From: an uncultured Lachnobacterium sp.
GTDB taxonomy: Bacteria; Bacillota; Clostridia; Lachnospirales; Lachnospiraceae
Assembly: GCA_900546625.1 (NCBI GenBank)
Contig: URDU01000053.1
Coordinates: 1-9,935 of the forward strand
Length of the DNA stretch: 9,935 nt
Direction: 5' to 3'
The notes below the pieces were generated by a model. The model was not told the DNA's origin, did no database searches, and saw only the letters and a list, made by a program, of their open reading frames with translations. Of this stretch, positions 1-6,164 are shown in pieces (positions within the stretch are counted from its first letter, which is position 1; each line of letters begins with the position of its first letter). A program made the translations under genes and the position numbers.

Positions 1-44
1 TCACAAGCTCTACAACTCAATGTGTCCCGCGAGTCAGCTTTGAT

Positions 45-109
45 ATAATATCATCTGTGTCGCATAAAGTCAACACATTTTTTATCTTTTTATATATATT
101 TTTTTCTCA
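45..109 (-). promoter_or_regulatory. Strong sigma-A promoter reading out of the window
   Basis: On the minus strand a -35 box TTGACT (68-73) is followed by exactly 17 bases and a -10 box TATTAT (45-50). The -10 box is preceded by TGA, which gives an extended -10 (TGn). Just upstream (74-109) lies an A/T-only-like tract rich in A-runs, resembling an UP element. Transcription would start near 38 and run off the window at base 1, and the first 38 bases hold no recognisable gene. The combination is typical of very active promoters such as those of rRNA or tRNA operons, but the product cannot be seen here. No terminator is visible between the cvpA stop (209) and this promoter. Confidence 0.7.
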
Positions 110-208
110 TTGTTTTTACACAACTATATATTGTATTTACATACTTATCCACATACCATTTATTGCTTATGTACTTTTCTCTTTTATGCATTATTACACC
201 GGTTTAGG

Positions 209-823
209 CTACAGTATATTTTCTATCAGCTTTATGACAGGATTGTTTTCATACAGATACCTAAGCATCATAGAATCATTTATATATGCTGTCATTGTCT
301 GCCCTATTTCAGATGCGGCAAATAATGATGTCAGGGCAAGGAGCAGCCATACGATGACCATTCCCTTAATAAAACCTACTGCAAAGCCTGCAATCCGGTT
401 CACAGTGCCAATAACGGGCACCCTTTCTATTTTTCTGATGATGTGACGGACTATGTATGCCACTATTCCCAGCAAAAAAAATACTATAAAAAATGACAAA
501 CCTGTCATAATGGCATTTGTAAGCTGTGCGGATATGGTGTCGTATGCTCCGGATTGCTGCAGCAATATGTTTGCCATGTCAAAATCGCCTGTGGCTTTTT
601 GCCCCTGTATGGCTATTTGTTTTTCAATAGCGTTTAAAATTACGGGCTCTATTCCTGTCTGTGATAATATATGATCCCTGACATATGGGGCTGCCATGGT
701 TGATGCAGCAAGCATTACTATCCAGGCTGCAAGCGAATATACCATGCGAAGCACACCTCTTGTGTAGCCTCTCACCACATTCCACGCAATAATACATATT
801 ACCGCAATTAACAGCCAATTCAT
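209..823 (-). CDS. cvpA: CvpA family membrane protein
   Basis: A 204-residue integral membrane protein of the CvpA/colicin V production family. Four hydrophobic segments are visible, at about residues 2-18, 27-48, 104-127 and 143-168. The family-typical motif RGYTRGVLR lies after helix 1, and NRIAGFAVGFIKG opens the last helix; a conserved-looking RKIERVPVIG loop precedes it. In other bacteria CvpA is needed for colicin V export and is linked to envelope homeostasis; its biochemical activity is not settled. The ATG overlaps the stop of the upstream gene as ATGA (820-823), and GAGGTGAG lies just before it, so translation is probably coupled. The stop is TAG. No hairpin terminator follows in the next 150 bases. 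The family call is firm; the physiological role is inferred. Confidence 0.85.
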   Translation of the reverse strand: MNWLLIAVICIIAWNVVRGYTRGVLRMVYSLAAWIVMLAASTMAAPYVRDHILSQTGIEPVILNAIEKQIAIQGQKATGDFDMANILLQQSGAYDTISAQLTNAIMTGLSFFIVFFLLGIVAYIVRHIIRKIERVPVIGTVNRIAGFAVGFIKGMVIVWLLLALTSLFAASEIGQTMTAYINDSMMLRYLYENNPVIKLIENIL

Positions 824-2007
824 TTCAGTCTCACCTCGTCCATTGCGCCGTCATAGATGAAGATATAGTTATTCATACCCGATTTATACATCACCTTGTA
901 CAGTTTGTTGTCAAATGTATGATAGAATTTCTTGACTCCGTGTATGGTGTATATCTCACAGGCTGTGTCTCCTGTGACGCACACCTCGTTATTGCTGTCA
1001 AACTCTATACTATTGTAGGCAATAGCTGTGTCGTTTTCCATAAGCATCTTACCGTTAAAATCATAAAGCTTGATATGACTGGTGCATTTTTTATCATTGT
1101 TGGAGTATGCTACTCCTATATATTTATTATTGTAAAATACGCTGTCTATCAGCTTTTCCAGCTTAATAGTCTGCTTGAGCTTTGGCTTCTGGCTTCCGTC
1201 AAATACCATAATATTCTGATCTGAAACTGCTATCATCCTACTGTCGGAAACATATGCTATTTCAGGTATGAGCTGATTCTCATACTTGTAAGTGCCGACA
1301 TTGTTGTCTATCTCATTTTGTCCTACTGATCCAAAATTGTAAAAGGATATAACGCTGTCCGCCTTTCCTCCGGAGACATCTATCATATCTACAGCCAGTT
1401 TTTTAGCATCATATGAAAGAGCTATATCAACAGGTATGTTCTTCTGTTCTCCGAAAAACTCACCACTTGCCAGCTCTTTTCCGTTTACATCATACAGCTT
1501 TACATAATAATTTTCATTCTCACTGACAAGGACTGCCACTGTGCCCTGGCTTGCTATGCAGGCTTTTATAATAGGCCACGATGTTCCTATTTCTTTTTTT
1601 ACTCCCTTCTTGTCCATGATATAGAGGTCTGTTCCACCCCTGTCATAGATAGTCATAAAGCTTTCGCATGTGACTACCTGTGGCGATGACATCTCAAATG
1701 CCTGGTTCCATATACGGTTTCCGTCTGAGTCTGTATACAATACACCATCATTGCTGTACTCCACTACAGCTCCGCAGAAATCCACGAACGACACCGCACT
1801 CTTGTCCTTCTGCTCCACGCTGTTTTTGACATCAAATGACTTGTAGGTGCGCAGCGCCATCCACAACCATACTATAAGAAATAAAGCCACGACTGTTGCC
1901 ACGACTATTATTATTCTTTTTGCTATTTTTCTTCTATGCTTTCGTATTTTCTCCTCGAGCTCGTCCAAATCGGTCTCGACAGTTTTAAAGTCTGATTTCT
2001 GTGCCAT
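820..2007 (-). CDS. DUF5711-like single-pass membrane protein with extracytoplasmic beta-rich domain
   Basis: A 395-residue protein. Residues 1-30 are hydrophilic, with an acidic stretch (ETDLDELEEK) and then a basic one (IRKHRRKIAKR), followed by a transmembrane helix at about 32-52. The remaining roughly 340 residues should face outside. They contain recurring strand-turn patterns such as YTDSDGNRIW, IYDRGGTDLYIMDKKG, KLYDVNGKEL, SFYNFG, IMVFDGSQK, KLYDFNGKML and FIYDGA, as in a beta-propeller. This matches what I know of DUF5711 proteins in Clostridia, whose function is unknown. The reading frame extends to a TTG at 2034, but that has no Shine-Dalgarno site. The ATG at 2007 has AAAGGAT in good position and is preferred. 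It lies 35 bases after the preceding stop and overlaps cvpA by four bases, so it probably works with those two envelope proteins. Confidence 0.75.
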   Translation of the reverse strand: MAQKSDFKTVETDLDELEEKIRKHRRKIAKRIIIVVATVVALFLIVWLWMALRTYKSFDVKNSVEQKDKSAVSFVDFCGAVVEYSNDGVLYTDSDGNRIWNQAFEMSSPQVVTCESFMTIYDRGGTDLYIMDKKGVKKEIGTSWPIIKACIASQGTVAVLVSENENYYVKLYDVNGKELASGEFFGEQKNIPVDIALSYDAKKLAVDMIDVSGGKADSVISFYNFGSVGQNEIDNNVGTYKYENQLIPEIAYVSDSRMIAVSDQNIMVFDGSQKPKLKQTIKLEKLIDSVFYNNKYIGVAYSNNDKKCTSHIKLYDFNGKMLMENDTAIAYNSIEFDSNNEVCVTGDTACEIYTIHGVKKFYHTFDNKLYKVMYKSGMNNYIFIYDGAMDEVRLK

Positions 2008-2042
2008 AATCTTATCCTTTTGTTCTACTTCCAAAGTGTTTG

Positions 2043-3017
2043 TTACTTGTCAGTATACCATTCACCGGATATTTTTTCCACTGGAATTAAATCTTCTTCT
2101 GTTGACATGGCAGGAAGTGTCTCCTTTTTGTCTATTGTGCCGCTCATTCCAGCGCCGGCTTTAAGCCCGATAAGCACTATAAGCACTGCTATCGCTGCAA
2201 TCATCACTACAGATGCAAACGAACCCTTGCGCGGTTCTTTTCCTGCCTCCATGGCTTTTCTGTACCGGCCGCGTTCTTTCGAAACGCTGCCAAATTCCTC
2301 AGGAAACGTCACATTGATCCTGTCGTCTGCCGGAGTGCTTCTATGTATCCGGCTGTAGCTGCTTTTGGCCGCTGTGTCAGTGTCCTCATACCGGCTGCTG
2401 CTTTTATTATTGTCATCGTCATTACTATAACTGTCGATTTTATTATTGTTGTTTGCATTACTATAGCTGCAGGTTTTATTGCAGGTGTCAGTTTCATTAT
2501 AGCTGTCAGCACTATCACAATGCTCATTCATGCGGTAATATACAAAAAATCCTGTCTTTTTCTTCAGATGATTATTCTTTTTGATAAAGAAGTTTTCCTC
2601 CTGCTCGGTCCTGTTCAAAAGGAACATAAGCTGATGAGCGCCGCCAAAGTGCTCCCTGTGTATATTTTCAAGCATGGGTGTTGGCTCAGCCGGAAAATCC
2701 TCCTGCCTGAATGCCCATCCGACGATAATCAGCTCCTCGTAGCTTTTCTTTATCTCCGCAAACACTCTGCTCCATACCTTGTTGGTCCAAAGAGGCGCAT
2801 TTTTGTCAAACTCCATATCATATACTGCAATCGCCGCCTCCACAAATGTGGCATACCTGCCTCCGCTGCTCTCCGTATGCCCCATGAGTACAAAAACCTC
2901 TTTATCCTTAAAGCCCTCTGTCTTTATACGCTTGTACGCTTTCTCCGATATGTAAACCCGGCCCTCATCCGCCGGTGTGCCAATCTGCCTGACGTTGTTC
3001 GTCACAATATCTATCAT
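2043..3017 (-). CDS. Membrane-anchored protein with a degenerate JAB/MPN-like domain and 12-residue repeats
   Basis: A 324-residue protein with no named family that I recognise. Residues 20-161 read like a JAB/MPN fold. EVFVLMGHTESSGG (40-53) resembles the ExxGxLxG strand, AAIAV (61-65) the following strand, and IIVGWAFRQEDF (97-108) sits where active enzymes have VGWYHSHP. The HxH zinc ligands are replaced by F103 and Q105, so protease activity is unlikely. Residues 172-227 are an Asn/Ser/Asp/Lys-rich linker built of 12-residue repeats. A transmembrane helix lies at about 267-285, leaving a roughly 39-residue outer tail. With no signal peptide, the MPN-like part should be cytoplasmic. The start ATG has AAAGGAGG five bases upstream. 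It is the first gene of the cluster with the DUF5711-like gene and cvpA. The gene is certain; the fold assignment is by eye and tentative. Confidence 0.75.
   Translation of the reverse strand: MIDIVTNNVRQIGTPADEGRVYISEKAYKRIKTEGFKDKEVFVLMGHTESSGGRYATFVEAAIAVYDMEFDKNAPLWTNKVWSRVFAEIKKSYEELIIVGWAFRQEDFPAEPTPMLENIHREHFGGAHQLMFLLNRTEQEENFFIKKNNHLKKKTGFFVYYRMNEHCDSADSYNETDTCNKTCSYSNANNNNKIDSYSNDDDNNKSSSRYEDTDTAAKSSYSRIHRSTPADDRINVTFPEEFGSVSKERGRYRKAMEAGKEPRKGSFASVVMIAAIAVLIVLIGLKAGAGMSGTIDKKETLPAMSTEEDLIPVEKISGEWYTDK
2337..2504 (-). repeat. 36-bp in-frame tandem repeat (12 residues, about 4.7 units)
   Basis: Within the MPN-like gene, the coding strand repeats with a 36-base period. The units are SYNETDTCNKTC (2469-2504), SYSNANNNNKID (2433-2468), SYSNDDDNNKSS (2397-2432) and SRYEDTDTAAKS (2361-2396), followed by a partial SYSRIHRS (2337-2360). 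Each starts with an AGY-TAT/TAC-like Ser-Tyr pair (SRY in unit four) and has Lys at position 10 or 11. A weaker unit may precede them at residues 160-171. The array forms the hydrophilic linker between the globular N-terminal part and the membrane helix. Such arrays commonly vary in copy number between strains. Confidence 0.8.
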
Positions 3018-3049
3018 GCCAGCCTCCTTTTTCGGTCAGCATAGCACTT

Positions 3050-3108
3050 GCAAAATGTAAATTTATGCAAAATTGTGCGATTATAAATATATTTTGCAGT
3101 TAATCACT
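3050..3108 (-). promoter_or_regulatory. Putative promoter/operator region of the envelope cluster
   Basis: A consensus TATAAT -10 box on the minus strand (3080-3085) lies about 62 bases ahead of the ATG at 3017. No good -35 box is found at the right distance; the best positions near 3102-3108 match poorly, which suggests an activator or a different arrangement. Three copies of the 7-mer GCAAAAT surround it: two in direct orientation on the plus strand (3050-3056 and 3067-3073, 17 bases apart) and one inverted (3091-3097). They could be an operator. Placement after a terminator supports a fresh start of transcription here, but this is weak evidence. Confidence 0.35.
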
Positions 3109-3112
3109 AATG

Positions 3113-3140
3113 AAAAAAGGACGCATGAACCCATGCGCCC
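3113..3140 (-). terminator. Rho-independent terminator of the transketolase operon
   Basis: On the minus strand GGGCGCATG, loop GGTT, then CATGCGTCC forms a perfect 9-bp stem (3132-3140 with 3119-3127) containing one G-U pair. Six T residues follow directly (3113-3118). It faces the transcript arriving from the transketolase genes, about 250 bases after their last stop codon, with the large palindrome in between. It insulates the following envelope cluster. Confidence 0.85.
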
Positions 3141-3152
3141 GACTTTTCAAAC

Positions 3153-3402
3153 ATATGAAGAAGTAAAATGCTTCGCACTCAACAAACTATATACCACCGG
3201 CAAGTGTACAGTGTATTCTGAAGAAAACAATATGAACTGCCGCAGGGTTCCATTATGTAAAATAGCGAGAAAGACTAAACTCATTCCACACGCTATCCAC
3301 AAGAAATCCCGCGGCTGACTTCATATTTTTTCTGAGGAATATACTGTACGCTGCACCGGTGAGCACAGCCCCCAAGTGCGAAGCAACAAACCTACTTCAT
3401 AT
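3153..3402. repeat. Large imperfect palindrome between transketolase C and its terminator
   Basis: The two halves of this stretch are reverse complements of each other with small loops and bulges. Paired blocks from outside in are: 3153-3160 with 3395-3402; TGCTTCGCACT 3169-3179 with 3375-3385; CACCGG 3195-3200 with 3356-3361; 3206-3218 with 3337-3349 (one G-U pair); 3222-3236 with 3320-3333 (one bulge); GCCGC plus GGG 3239-3247 with 3308-3315; and ATAGCG 3262-3267 with 3291-3296. A 23-base loop is left at the centre. About 65 base pairs could form. The right arm includes the last codon and stop of transketolase C. It could be an ERIC/MITE-like intergenic repeat, an old inverted duplication, or a structured RNA in the 3' leader of the operon. 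I see no clear target-site duplication and no transposase. Confidence 0.75.
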
Positions 3403-4333
3403 AATTCTTTACTTTGTTGTAGATGCCCTCTGCATCCAGTCCATACTTGTGGATCAGCTCCACTGCCGGTCCTGACTCACCGAAGCGGTCCTCTACACCG
3501 ATACGCAGAAGCTTTGCCGGCTGCTCCTCGCAGAGTACCTCTGCCACAGCACTTCCGAGTCCTCCATTGATAGAGTGCTCCTCTACTGTGACTGCCTTGC
3601 CTGTCTTTGATACAGATTTAACAATCAGCTCTCTGTCGATTGGCTTGATTGTATGGATATTGATAACCTCAGCATCTATGCCGTCTGCTGCGAGCATTTT
3701 TGCTGCCTCAAGTGTCTCTGATACCTCAAGTCCTGTTGCAAATATAGATACATCCTTGCCTTCCTTAAGTACGATACCCTTTCCGATTTCAAACTTGTAG
3801 TCCGGTGTGTCGTTGATTACAGGCACTGCAAGTCTGCCGAATCTAAGGTATACAGGGCCCACATGGTCGTATGCTGCCTTTACTGCGGCTCTTGCCTCCA
3901 CATCGTCTGATGGGTTTATTACAACCATGCCCGGGATTTCTCTCATGAGCGAAAGGTCCTCGAGGCACTGATGTGTAGCTCCGTCCTCACCTACAGAGAT
4001 TCCTGCATGTGTGGCACCTATCTTGACATTGAGATGTGGATATCCGATTGAGTTTCTTACCTGGTCATAGTTTCTGCCTGCTGCAAACATGGCAAATGAG
4101 CTGATAAAAGGCACCTTGCCGCATGTAGCAAGTCCTGCTGCGATACCTGTCATATTGCACTCTGCGATTCCGCAGTCCCAGTGACGCTCAGGAAACTCCT
4201 TTTGGAAGATACAGGTCTTTGTGGCACCTGCCAGGTCAGCATCGAGTACAATAAGGTCATCGTGTGCTTTTCCAAGCTCCACGAGTGCGTTTCCGTAGCT
4301 ATCTCTTGTAGCGATTTTCTTTACTTCTGACAT
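3392..4333 (-). CDS. Transketolase, C-terminal subunit
   Basis: A 313-residue second half of a split transketolase, carrying the pyrimidine-binding domain and the C-terminal domain. GIAECNM (55-61) holds Glu58, the residue expected to activate thiamine pyrophosphate. FAMFAAGRNYDQVRNSIGY and GATHAGISVGEDGATHQ follow, typical of transketolase. VTVEEHSINGGLGSAVAEVL lies in the C-terminal domain. With the N subunit it should form the cytoplasmic enzyme moving two-carbon units in the non-oxidative pentose phosphate pathway. The ATG at 4333 lies inside the end of the N-subunit gene (13-base overlap) with AGGTGA upstream, so the two are translationally coupled and made in equal amounts. Its stop codon lies within one arm of the large palindrome. 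Split transketolases are normal in Clostridia and archaea. Relatives of this fold include DXS, but the split arrangement favours transketolase. Confidence 0.92.
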   Translation of the reverse strand: MSEVKKIATRDSYGNALVELGKAHDDLIVLDADLAGATKTCIFQKEFPERHWDCGIAECNMTGIAAGLATCGKVPFISSFAMFAAGRNYDQVRNSIGYPHLNVKIGATHAGISVGEDGATHQCLEDLSLMREIPGMVVINPSDDVEARAAVKAAYDHVGPVYLRFGRLAVPVINDTPDYKFEIGKGIVLKEGKDVSIFATGLEVSETLEAAKMLAADGIDAEVINIHTIKPIDRELIVKSVSKTGKAVTVEEHSINGGLGSAVAEVLCEEQPAKLLRIGVEDRFGESGPAVELIHKYGLDAEGIYNKVKNYMK

Positions 4334-5157
4334 AATGCTTCACCTGCCTTTTCTAAGTCTGCCATTGCGATTTCATACTCCTCATCATTTGGAGCCTTTC
4401 CATGCCATCCTGCGGCATTTTCCATGAAGGATACGCCCTTGCCCTTTACAGTCTTTGCGATAATGGCTGTAGGCATGCCCTTTGTCTCGCGGGCTTCCTT
4501 GAAGGCTGCCCTGATCTGGTCAAAATCATTGCCGTCGATATTGATTACGTGGAAATTGAATGCCTCAAACTTCTTGTCGATCGGGTATGGTGAGCATACG
4601 TCCTCAACAGAGCCGTCTATCTGGAGGTTGTTGTTGTCAACGATAACTACGAGGTTGTCGAGCTTGCGGTGGCCTGCCCACATGGCTGCCTCCCAGATCT
4701 GTCCCTCCTGAATCTCGCCGTCTCCTGTGAGTGTGTATACACGGTAATCCTTCTTGTCATATTTTCCTGCTGCAGCCATTCCTACTGCGACAGATACACC
4801 CTGTCCGAGCGAGCCGCTTGACATATCAACGCCAGGGATGTGCTTCATATCAGGATGTCCCTGCAGATATGAGCCTGTATGACGGAGTGTCTTTAAATCC
4901 TCCTTTGGAAAATATCCTTTCTCTGCGAGTGTAGAGTAAAGTCCCGGTGCTACGTGTCCCTTTGAGAGCACGAAACGGTCCCTGTCCTCCCATTTAGGAT
5001 TAGCAGGGTCTACATTCATCTCCTCAAAATACAGATATGTAAAAATATCTGCTGATGAAAGTGATCCACCCGGATGTCCGGATTTGGCACTGTGAACTGC
5101 TGTCACAATGTCCTTGCGAATTTCATTCGCCATCTTCTCAAGTTCAAGATTGTTCAT
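4321..5157 (-). CDS. Transketolase, N-terminal subunit
   Basis: A 278-residue first half of the split transketolase, carrying the thiamine pyrophosphate (TPP) and metal-binding domain. SAKSGHPGGSLSSADI (23-38), LSKGHVAPGLYS (64-75) and GSLGQGVSVAVGMA are family hallmarks. The TPP motif runs from GDGE (145-148) to DNNN (174-177), about 30 residues apart as expected. It partners with the next gene in the pentose phosphate pathway. The frame also contains an ATG at 5175 directly after the recR stop, but the ATG at 5157 has a strong AAGGAG five bases upstream and begins MNNLELEK, so I use it. The gap to recR is then 18 bases, and the gene runs on to overlap its partner by 13 bases. Length is normal for this half. 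Confidence 0.92.
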   Translation of the reverse strand: MNNLELEKMANEIRKDIVTAVHSAKSGHPGGSLSSADIFTYLYFEEMNVDPANPKWEDRDRFVLSKGHVAPGLYSTLAEKGYFPKEDLKTLRHTGSYLQGHPDMKHIPGVDMSSGSLGQGVSVAVGMAAAGKYDKKDYRVYTLTGDGEIQEGQIWEAAMWAGHRKLDNLVVIVDNNNLQIDGSVEDVCSPYPIDKKFEAFNFHVINIDGNDFDQIRAAFKEARETKGMPTAIIAKTVKGKGVSFMENAAGWHGKAPNDEEYEIAMADLEKAGEALCQK

Positions 5158-5175
5158 GATGTCTCCTTCTATCAT

Positions 5176-5772
5176 TTATATCTCTGTTCTTCCCTGAAGT
5201 GCCCTAAGCAGGGTCACCTCGTCAATATATTCCAAATCGCCTCCTACGGGAACTCCGCTCGCGATTCGTGTCACTTTGATGCCGGTAGGCTTGATGAGCT
5301 TGCTGATATACATGGCCGTAGTCTCGCCCTCCAGGCTTGAATTGGTCGCTATAATGACCTCGTCTACGTCTTTTTCAAGGCGTACCATGAGCTCCTTCAG
5401 ACGGATATCCGCAGGGCCTATGCCAAGCATGGGTGAAATTGCACCACCCAGCACATGATACACTCCCTCATACTTACCGGTCTTTTCGTATGCCACAAGA
5501 TCCCTCGTATTCTCAACAACCATGATGGTCTTGTGGTCTCTTGCCGCATCCTTGCAGATGGGGCATAGCTCGTCATCTGTGAGTGTATAGCAGCATTTGC
5601 AGTATCTGACATGCTCCTTCGCATCGATTATGGCGTCAGAGAGCGATTTTGCCTGCTCCTTTGGCATATTTATGATATGAAATGCCAGTCTCTGCGCTGT
5701 CTTGGCTCCGATTCCCGGAAGCTGTGACAGCTCCTCTATTAGTTTTGATATCTCACTGCTGTAAAAATCCAT
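5176..5772 (-). CDS. recR: Recombination mediator protein RecR
   Basis: A 198-residue protein of standard RecR length. The helix-hairpin-helix [16 protein letters not shown] (18-33) binds DNA. A four-cysteine zinc finger has C58, C61, C70 and C73, with an extra Cys60 inside. A Toprim domain (about 81-175) contains VVEN with Glu87 and [15 protein letters not shown]. The C-terminus ALQGRTEI is typical. RecR works with RecO/RecF to load RecA at gapped or stalled replication sites. The ATG overlaps the ybaB stop by one base (TAATG), and a GGTGG-like stretch upstream is only a modest ribosome site, so re-initiation after ybaB is likely. The ybaB-recR pairing behind dnaX is conserved across bacteria, which supports the call. 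Confidence 0.97.
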   Translation of the reverse strand: MDFYSSEISKLIEELSQLPGIGAKTAQRLAFHIINMPKEQAKSLSDAIIDAKEHVRYCKCCYTLTDDELCPICKDAARDHKTIMVVENTRDLVAYEKTGKYEGVYHVLGGAISPMLGIGPADIRLKELMVRLEKDVDEVIIATNSSLEGETTAMYISKLIKPTGIKVTRIASGVPVGGDLEYIDEVTLLRALQGRTEI

Positions 5773-6113
5773 TAAAACAGACCGCCACCCAGGCCACCGG
5801 TGATTTTGGACATAGATGCCTGTGACTGCTCATCAATCTGGCGAAGTGCCTCATTGGTTGCTGCCATGATAAGATCCTCGAGCATCTCTATATCGTCAGG
5901 ATCCACTACCTCCTCGGATAATTTGACCTTTGTGATTTCCTTTTTTCCAGAAACAGTGACTTCGACCGCTCCGCCGCCTGCCTTTGCTGTAACCTCAGCA
6001 TCCTCAAGCTGCTTCTGAGCCTCCTCCATCTGACGCTGCATCTTCTGCGCCTGTTTCATAAGATTGTTCATGTTTCCCGGCATTCCTCCAGGGAATCCAC
6101 CTCTTCTTGCCAT
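5772..6113 (-). CDS. ybaB: YbaB/EbfC family nucleoid-associated protein
   Basis: A 113-residue small protein. After a Gly/Met/Asn-rich head ([17 protein letters not shown]) comes the family pattern: [21 protein letters not shown] (about 18-38, a coiled-coil helix), [15 protein letters not shown] (46-60), [20 protein letters not shown] (71-90), and a glycine-rich tail GGLGGGLF. The family forms dimers that bind DNA with little sequence preference and coat the nucleoid. It is almost always found between dnaX and recR, as here. AAGGAGG sits eight bases before the ATG. The gap from dnaX is 51 bases and contains only a small GGGC/GCCC inverted repeat that I do not consider a terminator. Confidence 0.96.
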   Translation of the reverse strand: MARRGGFPGGMPGNMNNLMKQAQKMQRQMEEAQKQLEDAEVTAKAGGGAVEVTVSGKKEITKVKLSEEVVDPDDIEMLEDLIMAATNEALRQIDEQSQASMSKITGGLGGGLF

Positions 6114-6164
6114 TCTGGCGTCCTCCTTGTTCTTTATGGGCTTAATCCTTGCCCTGCTTATAAC

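Noticed and set aside
57..446. Plus-strand 129-codon reading frame at the left edge
   Set aside because: More than half is antisense to cvpA, it starts without a ribosome site, and its hydrophobic look comes from the A/T-rich intergenic tract and the complement of membrane codons.
2343..3044. Plus-strand 233-codon reading frame
   Set aside because: It is antisense to the MPN-like gene along nearly all its length, and the minus frame has a strong ribosome site and coherent domains.
3073..3318. Plus-strand reading frame of 81 codons with a TTG start, or ATG at 3133
   Set aside because: It crosses the terminator hairpin and the left arm of the palindrome, has no ribosome site, and its composition is explained by the inverted repeat.
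6124..6160. GGGC/GCCC inverted repeat between dnaX and ybaB
   Set aside because: The stem is only four base pairs and no T-run follows, so it is not a credible terminator.
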